Origin: Saccharicrinis sp963667815
Lineage (GTDB): Bacteria > Bacteroidota > Bacteroidia > Bacteroidales > Marinilabiliaceae
Direction: 5' to 3' (one strand)
DNA length: 64,000 nucleotides
Assembly (NCBI GenBank): GCA_963667815.1
Contig: OY764021.1
Below, piece by piece: positions 18,369-26,305 of this stretch. The notes beneath the pieces were generated by a model. It did no database searches. It was not told the origin of the DNA and saw nothing but the letters and a program-made list of their open reading frames with translations. The translations under genes and the position numbers were made by a program. Position 1 is the first letter of the stretch. Each line of letters opens with the position of its first letter.

Positions 18369-18956
18369 ATGGAAATTTCAAGAAACAAAATGGTAACTCT
18401 TTCTTATGTGTTACGATTGAATGGGTTTGAGGGGGAGATTGTAGAAGAGACTACTGAAGAAAAGCCTCTTGAGTTTATTTTTGGAACAGGAAGAATGCTT
18501 CAAATGTTCGAAGATAAATTAGAAGGTTTAAAAGTTGGTGAGGAATTTAAATTTGAGCTTAAAGCTGATGAGGCTTATGGTCAAGTAAATGAGGAAGCAA
18601 AAGTAAGTATTCCAAGAAATATATTTGAAGTAGAAGGTAAAATGGATGAAGACTTAATTAAAGTTGGAAACATGGTACCAATGCAAGATGCTCAAGGAAA
18701 CCGTTTGAACGGAATCGTATTAGAAATTACTGATGAAACTGTAAAAATGGATTTTAATCATCCTTTAGCTGGCGATGATTTATTCTTTTCAGGTTCAATT
18801 AATGAGGTTCGCGAAGCTTCAGACGAAGAAATCATGGCTGTAGTAGGTGGTGGTTGTGGTTCTGGTTGCGGATGTGGCGACGGAGCACAAACAGGATGTG
18901 AAAGCGGTGCCTGTGGTTCAGATGGTTCTGGATCAGGTGGTTGTGGATGTTCATAG
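18369..18956 (+). CDS. slyD: SlyD-like FKBP-type peptidyl-prolyl isomerase with cysteine-rich tail
   Basis: The ATG at 18369 gives 195 residues beginning MEISRNKMVTLSY, as in SlyD proteins. An in-frame TTG at 18339 would lie only ~5 nt from the predicted transcription start and is rejected. Residues ~5-150 form an FKBP domain interrupted by the insert-in-flap chaperone domain (EAKVSIPRNIFEV to FNHPLAGDDLFF). The last 38 residues are almost only Gly, Cys, Ser and acidic residues, with seven cysteines (GCGSGCGCG, TGCESGAC, GGCGCS). SlyD usually has a histidine-rich metal-binding tail that delivers nickel; here cysteine replaces histidine, which points to soft metal binding. That role is an inference. 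Confidence 0.92.
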   Translation: MEISRNKMVTLSYVLRLNGFEGEIVEETTEEKPLEFIFGTGRMLQMFEDKLEGLKVGEEFKFELKADEAYGQVNEEAKVSIPRNIFEVEGKMDEDLIKVGNMVPMQDAQGNRLNGIVLEITDETVKMDFNHPLAGDDLFFSGSINEVREASDEEIMAVVGGGCGSGCGCGDGAQTGCESGACGSDGSGSGGCGCS

Positions 18957-19016
18957 TTTGAATAAAGAATTTATGATCAAAACATCCATTTAGGATATTG
19001 ATCGTTAAAAATATTA

Positions 19017-19052
19017 GAAAAAGCCTGTTTTCAATTGAAAATAGGCTTTTTC
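19017..19052 (+). terminator. Terminator after the SlyD-like gene
   Basis: A 16-bp stem with a single G-T pair (19017-19032 with 19037-19052) closes on an AATT loop. The right arm ends in TTTTTC and is followed by ATTTT. Confidence 0.88.
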
Positions 19053-19221
19053 ATTTTAATAACCTTTCGGAACAGGGTTATATACAATAACTTTTTTATT
19101 TTTGTGATTTAAATCATAAAAATAGATTATTAAGCGTTCAATAAAGATTATGATGTGCTACAGTATAAGATCTTATAATTCTAAATGTAGTTTTTATCAT
19201 TGATCTATAATAAATAAAAAT

Positions 19222-20298
19222 ATGGCAGGTAATTCTTTTGGTCAGTTTTTTAAACTAACGTCTTTTGGTGAATCTCATGGTAAGGCTGTTGGTGGTGTAA
19301 TAGAAGGCGTTATGCCTGGTTTAGATTTAGATATGGAATTTATTCAGGGAGAACTGAATCGTCGTAGGCCGGGACAGAGTGCAATCACAACACCACGAGA
19401 TGAAAAAGATAAGGTTGAGCTTCTTTCTGGTGTTTTAGATGGAAAAGCAACCGGAACACCAATCGGTTTTGTAATTTGGAATGCTGATCAACGTTCAAAA
19501 GATTATGGCAATATCAAGGATGTTTATCGTCCGTCTCATGCAGATTATACTTACCAAAGTAAATACGGAATTCGGGATTATAGGGGAGGAGGCCGTTCTT
19601 CTGCTCGCGAAACAATTGCCCGTGTAGTTGCCGGAGCTATTGCAAAACTAATATTAAAGAAATATGGCGTTGAAATAGCAGCATATACCTCACAAGTTGG
19701 AGGAATTAAGCTTGAAAAATCTTATAACGAATTAGATTTATCTAAAATAGAAAATAACATTGTTCGTTGTCCTGATGAAGAGGTTGCAGATAAAATGATT
19801 GAATATATTGATCAGGTTCGTAGAGATAAGGATTCTGTTGGAGGAGTTATTACGTGTGTGGTAAAAAATGCTCCAATTGGATTGGGAGAGCCTGTATTTG
19901 ATAAATTTCATGCACAGATGGGAAAAGCCATGTTGGGAATTAATGCGGTAAAAGGTTTTGAATATGGTTTAGGATTTAATGCTACAGAATTAAAAGGATC
20001 TCAGCATAATGATGAGTTTTTTATGGATGGAGATCAAATCCGTACCAAAACAAATCGTTCAGGAGGTGTACAAGGTGGTATTACCAATGGAGAAGATGTT
20101 TATATGAATATTGCATTTAAACCTATTGCAACCATTTTGAAAGAACAAAATACTGTTAATAAGCAAGGTGAAGAAATTGTATCTACGGTAAAAGGTCGTC
20201 ATGATCCTTGTGTTTTACCAAGAGCTGTGCCTATTGTTGAAGCAATGGCGGCTATGGTTATGGTCGATATGATATATTTGAATAAAATGTATTCTTAA
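19222..20298 (+). CDS. aroC: Chorismate synthase
   Basis: The 358-residue protein begins with the AroC signature (FKLTSFGESHGKAVGGVIEG), then has the FMN/EPSP-binding arginines in NRRRPGQS and RGGGRSSARETIARV, and ends with the conserved RHDPCVLPRAVPIVEAMAA. It makes chorismate from 5-enolpyruvylshikimate 3-phosphate, the last shikimate-pathway step, and needs reduced FMN. Length is normal. No other aro gene is adjacent. A perfect TAnnTTTG box (TATTTTTG, 19097-19104) lies 118 nt upstream but has no good -33 partner. Confidence 0.98.
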   Translation: MAGNSFGQFFKLTSFGESHGKAVGGVIEGVMPGLDLDMEFIQGELNRRRPGQSAITTPRDEKDKVELLSGVLDGKATGTPIGFVIWNADQRSKDYGNIKDVYRPSHADYTYQSKYGIRDYRGGGRSSARETIARVVAGAIAKLILKKYGVEIAAYTSQVGGIKLEKSYNELDLSKIENNIVRCPDEEVADKMIEYIDQVRRDKDSVGGVITCVVKNAPIGLGEPVFDKFHAQMGKAMLGINAVKGFEYGLGFNATELKGSQHNDEFFMDGDQIRTKTNRSGGVQGGITNGEDVYMNIAFKPIATILKEQNTVNKQGEEIVSTVKGRHDPCVLPRAVPIVEAMAAMVMVDMIYLNKMYS

Positions 20299-20316
20299 AT
20301 AAAGATTTGATTTTCG

Positions 20317-20341
20317 GAGATAATAGATTTTCTATTATCTC
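20317..20341 (+). terminator. Terminator after aroC
   Basis: A perfect 10-bp stem (GAGATAATAG at 20317-20326 with CTATTATCTC at 20332-20341) with a 5-nt loop is followed by a T-rich tail. It lies just before the symporter gene. Confidence 0.8.
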
Positions 20342-20371
20342 TTTCTTTTTTTCTCAAAACCACTGCAAATT

Positions 20372-21766
20372 ATGATGAAGAACATTCCCCTTTATGGTAA
20401 AATAATTTTTGGAATTGTATTAGGTGCTCTTTGGGCTGTGATATCTGGGTATTTAGGATGGCAGGATTTTACACGTGATTGGATTGATCCATTTGGAACT
20501 ATTTTTATCAATTTACTTAAGCTTATTGCAATACCTTTAATTCTTTTTTCAATTATAAGTGGAATAGTTAGTCTGGGTAACCCAAAGGATCTGGGTAAAT
20601 TAGGAATCAGAACCTTAATTTTGTACTTATTTACAACAGTGATGGCTGTTTCCTTAGGATTAATTTTAGTTAATGCATTTTCACCCGGTAAAGCACTTTC
20701 TGATGAGGTTCGTATAGAAAACAGAATAGCATATGAACTTTGGGCTCAGCACGAAAATGTTGAGATCAGAGATGATATCAGATTGTCTGAAGATGTGACT
20801 TATCAGAATTTGGTTGAAAAGAAAAACGAGCAGCTTCAACAAGAATTAAAAAATGATGTCACTTTAAAATACAAATCAGATAGAAAGCAAGGTCCCTTGA
20901 CTGCATTAGTTGATTTAGTACCTGTTAATATTTTCGACTCATTAGCAGGAAATGGCTCTATGTTGCAAATTATATTTTTTGCCATCTTTTTTGGTATAGC
21001 ACTGCTTTATATACCATCAGATAAGTCTAAGGTTGTTATTCAATTTGTAGATGGTGCTTCAGAAGTTTTTATAAAAATGGTAGATATCATCATGAAAGGG
21101 GCACCATTTTTTGTTTTTGCATTAATGGCAGGCGTTGTAAATAATATTGCAGGCGATAATCCAGCTAAAATAGTTGAGATTTTTAAAGGATTGGGATGGT
21201 ACGCACTTACAGTATTAATTGGACTTCTTTTGATGGCTTTTGTAATATATCCCACTATTCTTAAATTATTAGTACCTAAACGTAGGTTTTTTGACTTTCT
21301 AAAAGGAATAAGTCCGGCACAGGCCCTCGCTTTTTCTACAAGCTCAAGTGCTGCGACTTTACCTGTTACTTTTGAATGTGTAGAAGAAAACTTAGGAGTG
21401 GATAAAAAAACAGCAGGTTTTGTTCTTCCGATTGGAGCAACAGTAAACATGGATGGAACAAGTTTATATCAGGCCGTAGCTGTTGTTTTTCTGGCTCAAA
21501 TGCACATGATTGATCTTTCTTTAGGACAGCAAATAACAGTTGTTTTAACTGCAACTTTAGCGAGTATTGGTTCTGCCGCAGTTCCCAGCGCAGGAATAGT
21601 AATGTTGATGATTGTATTGAATTCAGTCGGTTTAAATCCTGCATGGATTGCGATTATTTTACCAGTTGATCGTATTTTAGATATGGTTAGAACTACAGTA
21701 AATGTGACAGGTGATGCATCCGTTGCTTGTGTTATTGATAAGTATACCAACGAAATTACGGACTGA
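20372..21766 (+). CDS. Dicarboxylate/amino acid:cation symporter (DAACS, GltP/DctA family)
   Basis: The 464-residue membrane protein has the glutamate-transporter fold: eight helices and two re-entrant loops. Diagnostic segments are the serine-rich hairpin loop FSTSSSAATLPVT, the TM7 motif NMDGTSLYQAVA, and the second hairpin GSAAVPSAGIVM. The substrate-coordinating end of TM8 reads DRILDMVRTTVNVTGD. It should import glutamate, aspartate or C4-dicarboxylates with Na+ or H+. An extracellular insertion of about 70 charged residues (~110-180) lies between early helices. Two ATGs lie at 20372 and 20375. Confidence 0.95.
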   Translation: MMKNIPLYGKIIFGIVLGALWAVISGYLGWQDFTRDWIDPFGTIFINLLKLIAIPLILFSIISGIVSLGNPKDLGKLGIRTLILYLFTTVMAVSLGLILVNAFSPGKALSDEVRIENRIAYELWAQHENVEIRDDIRLSEDVTYQNLVEKKNEQLQQELKNDVTLKYKSDRKQGPLTALVDLVPVNIFDSLAGNGSMLQIIFFAIFFGIALLYIPSDKSKVVIQFVDGASEVFIKMVDIIMKGAPFFVFALMAGVVNNIAGDNPAKIVEIFKGLGWYALTVLIGLLLMAFVIYPTILKLLVPKRRFFDFLKGISPAQALAFSTSSSAATLPVTFECVEENLGVDKKTAGFVLPIGATVNMDGTSLYQAVAVVFLAQMHMIDLSLGQQITVVLTATLASIGSAAVPSAGIVMLMIVLNSVGLNPAWIAIILPVDRILDMVRTTVNVTGDASVACVIDKYTNEITD

Positions 21767-21999
21767 TTAATAAGAACTGAAAAAAAGGCATTTGAATGTG
21801 TCATAAAGACCTGTTGTATAGTTGTTTAACTGTCTTTTTGGCGTAGTGTAAATATGGTATTTTTTTACCAAAAAAATATTTTTTTCGAATAAATTGATAA
21901 TCAATAATTTATTTGAAACGCAAGTACTTCACATTTTTTTCGGCATTTAAATTGATCTAATATTGACGCGAATAATAATAAATGTTGAATTAAATAATT

Positions 22000-22004
22000 G
22001 GAGG
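22000..22004 (+). promoter_or_regulatory. Strong ribosome-binding site before the first Hsp20 gene
   Basis: GGAGG lies 8 nt before the ATG at 22013. A clear Shine-Dalgarno site is rare among the genes in this window, and it decides the start: the upstream in-frame TTG at 21998 overlaps it. Confidence 0.75.
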
Positions 22005-22012
22005 ATTTAGTT

Positions 22013-22465
22013 ATGACACTTGCAAAATTATCAAACAATTGGATTCCATCATTTCCTTCATTAGTAGATAGATTTTTTGATGGAGAATTGATGGATTGGA
22101 ATAGTTCAAACTATTCAAGTACAAATTCTACATTACCAGCTGTAAATGTAAAAGAAAATGAAAATGAATTCTTAATTGATGTTGCAGCTCCCGGACTTAA
22201 AAAAGAAGATTTTACAGTTAATTACGACAATGGTAGATTAACCATTTCTTCAGAGAAAAAGAACGAGAAAGAAGAAAAAGACGGAGAAAAAGTAACACGA
22301 AGAGAATTTAGTTATCAATCATTCCAAAGATCATTTACTGTTGCACAAAATATTGTAGATGCTGAAAAAATAGAAGCTCATTATGATAATGGTATTCTTC
22401 ATATTAGCTTACCAAAACGCGATGAAGTTAAACCAAAACCAACAAAACAAATTGAGATTAAATAA
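22013..22465 (+). CDS. Small heat-shock protein (Hsp20/alpha-crystallin family)
   Basis: The ATG at 22013 gives 150 residues. A short N-terminal arm (NWIPSFPSLVDRFFDG) precedes the alpha-crystallin domain (~45-140), with the conserved beta-strand pairs FLIDVAAPGLKKEDF, RLTISSEK and the A-x-x-x-n-G-v-L motif in EAHYDNGILHISLPK. It is an ATP-independent holdase chaperone of the cytoplasm. A strong Shine-Dalgarno site is present. The 246-bp upstream region is very AT-rich and shows no recognisable CIRCE element. A diverged paralogue follows 100 bp downstream. Confidence 0.95.
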   Translation: MTLAKLSNNWIPSFPSLVDRFFDGELMDWNSSNYSSTNSTLPAVNVKENENEFLIDVAAPGLKKEDFTVNYDNGRLTISSEKKNEKEEKDGEKVTRREFSYQSFQRSFTVAQNIVDAEKIEAHYDNGILHISLPKRDEVKPKPTKQIEIK

Positions 22466-22565
22466 TTGTATTGACTTCTATGTTTAGAACTGATTTTAGG
22501 GGCGGATTATATCTGCCCTTTATTGAAAATAATTGTGTAGCGATCAACAATAAACTTTTATAAAA

Positions 22566-23048
22566 ATGAAAACACTAATATCATGTTATAATCCTTATTA
22601 TGGTATTAGTCCTTTTTTTGACCTTGAATTATACGAACCTGTAATATATAGAAGTTCCGTATTTGAAAATATTCAAGAATTACCCGATTCTTATCAGTTA
22701 GAATATGAGATACCTGGTTTTAAGAAAAGGAACTTAAATATTAAGGTTGAAGGAAGTCGACTAAGGATAGAAGGGATTAATAATCAAAAAAGTGGTTTGT
22801 TTAGAAAGAACAAACACTACAGCGATTCGTATTTTATTAAAGAAACATACTTAAGTAAGGATATGGATGTTGACCGTATTTCAGCGAAATATAGGAATGG
22901 AGTTTTACAAATTAGCATTCCTAAAAAAGGATATGATAATAAACTTAGGGAAATACCTGTTTATGGAGAGGAAAATTCTGAAATTGTAAAAAGCTTAAAA
23001 AATAAACTTTCTATAACAGATAAGATAAAGCGATTTTTCAAAAAATGA
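22566..23048 (+). CDS. Second, diverged Hsp20-family protein
   Basis: The 160-residue protein has an alpha-crystallin domain at ~30-130: YQLEYEIPGFKKRNLNIKVE, RLRIEG and the A-x-x-x-n-G-v-L motif in SAKYRNGVLQISIPKKG. It is more basic and has a long C-terminal extension (YDNKLREIPVYGEEN to IKRFFKK) without the usual I-x-I anchor. It lies directly after the canonical Hsp20 gene and was probably duplicated from it. It may form mixed oligomers with the neighbour. The bidirectional terminator follows immediately. Confidence 0.85.
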   Translation: MKTLISCYNPYYGISPFFDLELYEPVIYRSSVFENIQELPDSYQLEYEIPGFKKRNLNIKVEGSRLRIEGINNQKSGLFRKNKHYSDSYFIKETYLSKDMDVDRISAKYRNGVLQISIPKKGYDNKLREIPVYGEENSEIVKSLKNKLSITDKIKRFFKK

Positions 23049-23053
23049 AATAA

Positions 23054-23094
23054 AAAAAAGCTGCTTTGAATAGTTAAATCAAAGCAGCTTTTTT
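23054..23094. terminator. Bidirectional terminator between hsp20 pair and tpx
   Basis: A perfect 16-bp stem (23054-23069 with 23079-23094; core GCTGCTTTGA/TCAAAGCAGC) has an A-run at its left end and a T-run at its right end. It serves both convergent transcripts. Confidence 0.92.
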
Positions 23095-23114
23095 AAAATT
23101 ATGGGGTGGATACT

Positions 23115-23627
23115 TTATAGTAATTCTTTAACAGCTTTTAATGCTGCATCGTAATCCGGTTCGTTTGTAATTTCAGGAAGATACTCTACGTATTTTACTG
23201 TGTTATCTTTATCAATAATAACAGTACCTCTTGTTAGTAATCTGAACTCTTCAATTACAAAACCATATTTTTCACCAAAGTCTAAATCTTTATGGTCAGA
23301 AAGAGTGATAATATTATCTAATCCTTCAGCTCCACAAAAGCGTGATTGTGCAAATGGTAAATCAACAGATATTGAAAGTACAGCAACATCTTTTAAACTG
23401 TTAGCTTCTACATTAAATTTTCTGTTTTGAGCTGCACAAACTCCAGTATCAATTGAAGGATATACAACGAGTACTTTTACCTTACCATCAAAATCAGATA
23501 ATTTAACAGACTCTAGTTTTTCATTTATAACTGTAAAGTCAGGAGCCTTGTCACCAACTTTAATCTCATTTCCTAATATAGTTACTGGGTTACCAGCAAA
23601 TGTTACGTTTAAATTTGTCTTGTTCAT
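23115..23627 (-). CDS. tpx: Thiol peroxidase (atypical 2-Cys peroxiredoxin)
   Basis: The 170 residues are typical Tpx: GDKAPDFTVIN at the domain start, the peroxidatic site SIDTGVCAAQ with C64, and the resolving cysteine C98 in SRFCGAEG. The spacing of 34 residues between them is as in E. coli Tpx. It reduces H2O2 and alkyl peroxides using thioredoxin. The residue before the V-C pair is Gly rather than the common Pro/Ser. The IS4 element has inserted 71 bp upstream of its start codon and could have changed its promoter. Confidence 0.96.
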   Translation of the reverse strand: MNKTNLNVTFAGNPVTILGNEIKVGDKAPDFTVINEKLESVKLSDFDGKVKVLVVYPSIDTGVCAAQNRKFNVEANSLKDVAVLSISVDLPFAQSRFCGAEGLDNIITLSDHKDLDFGEKYGFVIEEFRLLTRGTVIIDKDNTVKYVEYLPEITNEPDYDAALKAVKELL

Positions 23628-23688
23628 TGTATATTTTATTTGTTTGGAAGTTAAACATTGGTATATGCAAAATGTTTAATTTTTATTG

Positions 23689-23697
23689 ATATTTTAT
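23689..23697. repeat. Target-site duplication, left copy
   Basis: ATATTTTAT immediately precedes the left inverted repeat of the IS element and is repeated exactly at 25121-25129. Confidence 0.85.
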
Positions 23698-25120
23698 CAC
23701 TATTAACCGACTAAAGTCTGGATATTAAAAATTATCTTCTGTAACGCCCATAAACAGGGCATTCGTTTTTTAATTAAAAATCAGACCCCATTCCAAATCA
23801 ACTTCAATTGTCCAGGGGATCCGCTAATTTGCTTTGTAAAGCTTCTATTCTTATTTCGCAATAGTTCTGTCAATTCAAGCATGCTAATCAGGTGTATCCT
23901 TACTAAAGACGCAACTACAGAAAATGCTTTCTTTGTTTGGGCCTTCTTCTGTATTACAGTCATTAAAAGCTGAGCGATTAATGTGCACCAAACCTGGGTT
24001 CGGATTGCATTCTCGTTCTCACCATAGAAGTAGTGAAGCTGAAAGTTCTGCTTCATCTTTTTGAAAAGCAGTTCTATACCCCAACGCTTCTTGTATAAAA
24101 ATGCCACTTCTTCTGCTGATATTTCAAAATTATTGGTTAAAAACTCAAAATAACGATTCCGATCATCTTGGTAAGCCACTTTTCTAAGTCTTATAGTCTT
24201 CTTTATTTTATATTGCTTCCCTCCATCTTCGTTTTCTGGATAGTATTCCAACTCTATGGTCTGATCTTTTAGGACTTTGGCGACACCTTTCTTTTTATAT
24301 CCAGTCTTATGTGTTTCTATAATTGTGTAAACTGCATTTTTCTTTAAACGGGTTACAAAATAGACTTGCTGATGAGTCCATAAAGCAAACTGATGATAAT
24401 AGTTGTAGGCCTTATCAAAAACGATCATGCTATGCGATATTAACTCTAGGCTTTTAAGAAAGTTTTTGTCATGTACCTTAGCTGCTGTAACTTTTACGAA
24501 CCTCCCTACTGATTGTACGGCATCAATAAGCATATGGACTTTGAGCCCACCCTTCTTCTTGCCATCACCTTTGGGGTTTCTTCCCACTCCTTTAAGAACA
24601 TCACTAAACAATCGGATGGTTGTTGAATCAATCAACAAAACCTCTTTAAAAGTCAGTCCATAAGTCCGGCTGTCCGACAAAAAAGTTTGGTATTTCTTAA
24701 CCAGATCAAAATATAACGACTCGAAAAAGCGGTTGTCTCGATTACGCAATCCATCACCAGCAGTACTTTTAGCCGGTGCTTTTTCCAGACCTAAATGATT
24801 CAATTTTCCGCCCAATGCACGCATTCCTTCACAGATTTCAGTCATTGAATCGCAACGACTAAATATTCCAAACAGCATGGTAATAATATGCGTTTGGGTC
24901 TTGAATGCCTTGTAATAGCGGTCGCTATTGTGTTGCTTAATTAAGGATGGTATGTCTACTACTTTTAACAAATCTATTATCTGTTTGAATATCGGCTGAC
25001 CGACAAATTTTATTTCACTATTTTTGCTCATGTTGTAAAAAGTTTCGCAAAATCAATTTACAACTTTGAGGGGAAACCGAAAGGGACTACCCTCTTTTAT
25101 TTTTTACTCGGTCACTAGTG
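23698..25120 (-). mobile_element. Complete IS4-family insertion sequence (1423 bp)
   Basis: The terminal inverted repeats begin CACTATTAACCGACTAAA at the left (from 23698) and, read inward on the other strand, CACTAGTGACCGAGTAAA at the right (from 25120): 15 of the first 19 positions match. A perfect 9-bp direct repeat, ATATTTTAT, flanks the element (23689-23697 and 25121-25129). One intact transposase gene fills it on the minus strand. A small GCCC/GGGC hairpin lies near the left end (23746-23760). Intact repeats, target duplication and open reading frame suggest a fairly recent, possibly still mobile insertion. I named no individual IS because no database search was possible. Confidence 0.92.
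23781..25031 (-). CDS. IS4-family DDE transposase with N-terminal DUF4372-like domain
   Basis: The 416-residue protein has the N-terminal DUF4372-type region (GQPIFKQIIDLL to TMLFGIFSRCDSMTEICEG) and an RNase H-like catalytic core. The DDE residues are D135 (LLIDSTTIRLF), D206 (MIVFDKAYNYY) and E320. The last lies in the IS4 family YREK signature, seen as YKKRWGIELLFKKMKQ. The frame is intact with no stop or frameshift. It should cut and join the element's ends at the inverted repeats described for the mobile element. Confidence 0.95.
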   Translation of the reverse strand: MSKNSEIKFVGQPIFKQIIDLLKVVDIPSLIKQHNSDRYYKAFKTQTHIITMLFGIFSRCDSMTEICEGMRALGGKLNHLGLEKAPAKSTAGDGLRNRDNRFFESLYFDLVKKYQTFLSDSRTYGLTFKEVLLIDSTTIRLFSDVLKGVGRNPKGDGKKKGGLKVHMLIDAVQSVGRFVKVTAAKVHDKNFLKSLELISHSMIVFDKAYNYYHQFALWTHQQVYFVTRLKKNAVYTIIETHKTGYKKKGVAKVLKDQTIELEYYPENEDGGKQYKIKKTIRLRKVAYQDDRNRYFEFLTNNFEISAEEVAFLYKKRWGIELLFKKMKQNFQLHYFYGENENAIRTQVWCTLIAQLLMTVIQKKAQTKKAFSVVASLVRIHLISMLELTELLRNKNRSFTKQISGSPGQLKLIWNGV

Positions 25121-25129
25121 ATATTTTAT
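25121..25129. repeat. Target-site duplication, right copy
   Basis: ATATTTTAT directly follows the right inverted repeat and matches the left copy at 23689-23697. Confidence 0.85.
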
Positions 25130-25231
25130 CTCTATTAACAAATTATATTTTCAGATTAAGCTATTTCAAACTTTATTAATGTATTTACAAATAAGTATTT
25201 GTGTATTTTTAGAGTGAGTTTTTAGTACAAA

Positions 25232-26218
25232 TTATTTTCCATGCTTTTTAAATAATTTATTAATGCCGTTATGATTTAATTTATTGGCAATATCTAAAGC
25301 TGAAATTTTATCATTAGCAGTTTTATGATGAATGTCTGCACCTGCTTTTAACAAAATTTTTATAATATTCTTGGTTTCTTCTTTGTTTAATAGATCTGAA
25401 TTTTGATCAATCTCTTGCATGCACATTAATATTGGAGTAATGCTATTGTTAAAAATTTGATTATTCTCATACATTGAGCTAACAGGAGGAGCTAGAATAT
25501 GATTCACATCAGCACCATGTTTTATAAATAATTTTAATGCTTCAACATTTTGATAGTGAATTGCATAAAAAATAGGTGTAACTCCTTTTTTATCGATCAT
25601 ATTTACATCCATATTATAACTAAGCAGTTTTTTTGTTAAGGTTAAAGTACTATCTCTAACAATTGATACAGCTAAAATTAAATCATCTGCAGGATCAGTG
25701 TAGGCAAAATATGGAAGATGGTCTGTTTTTAAATTATGTTCTTTGATTTTATTAAATGAACGATTTAGCCATTCCGGAACTTCTTCAGGGTGATTTTCTT
25801 TTTTATTTAACCAATATGTCATACTCTCAATGTTAGGATCAAACCCGTAATCAAGAAGCATATTAAAAATATCAACATGACCTTTTTTTTCCAATAACCA
25901 ATTTCCAACAGTTCCATATCTCGAAATTACATTGGGAGAAGCTCCTTTTTTTAATAACCAACTAATAAATGTACTGTCCGGTTTATGACAAGCCAAGAAT
26001 AATGGAGTTACATCAATAATTGCAGAATTAAAATTGAGGTTATTTTCTTTTAATTTATTTTCTAACCCGATTGAGTCCTTTTTTAAAATGAGACTTTCTA
26101 TTTCCGTATAAGTATCATATTGATTTTTATCCTGACAAAAAATATTAAAATTGTTCAGTAGTATGTTAAACGTGATTATTAAAGCAATTGAAAAAAATCT
26201 TCGTTTTATAGAATTCAT
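25232..26218 (-). CDS. Exported ankyrin-repeat protein
   Basis: The 328-residue protein has a basic start and hydrophobic signal segment (FFSIALIITFNILLNNF), with export likely through Sec; the cysteine near FCQDK is not in a good lipobox. At least five ankyrin-like repeats follow. The clearest are GVTPIFYAIHYQNVEALKLF and the C-terminal one with ISALDIANKLNHNG; several have long insertions. Ankyrin repeats bind other proteins, so it is probably a periplasmic scaffold or inhibitor; no partner is evident. An eight-G tract lies in the leader (26245-26252). A second exported ankyrin protein occurs at 62.6 kb. Confidence 0.83.
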   Translation of the reverse strand: MNSIKRRFFSIALIITFNILLNNFNIFCQDKNQYDTYTEIESLILKKDSIGLENKLKENNLNFNSAIIDVTPLFLACHKPDSTFISWLLKKGASPNVISRYGTVGNWLLEKKGHVDIFNMLLDYGFDPNIESMTYWLNKKENHPEEVPEWLNRSFNKIKEHNLKTDHLPYFAYTDPADDLILAVSIVRDSTLTLTKKLLSYNMDVNMIDKKGVTPIFYAIHYQNVEALKLFIKHGADVNHILAPPVSSMYENNQIFNNSITPILMCMQEIDQNSDLLNKEETKNIIKILLKAGADIHHKTANDKISALDIANKLNHNGINKLFKKHGK

Positions 26219-26244
26219 TTAAATGTAATTGATGATTAATAAAT

Positions 26245-26252
26245 GGGGGGGG
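26245..26252. repeat. Homopolymer tract of eight G
   Basis: A run of eight G (eight C on the coding strand) lies 27-34 nt upstream of the ankyrin gene's ATG. Such a run stands out in AT-rich intergenic DNA and could vary in length by slippage. Confidence 0.6.
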
Positions 26253-26305
26253 TACGAATATATTGAATATAGTATTAGGTTGACATAAACTAGAGGTGTA
26301 TTTTA

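Noticed and set aside
19097..19104. TATTTTTG as the aroC promoter
   Set aside because: The -7 box is exact but no TTTG lies at the expected distance, and it is 118 nt from the start codon, so I did not list it as a feature.
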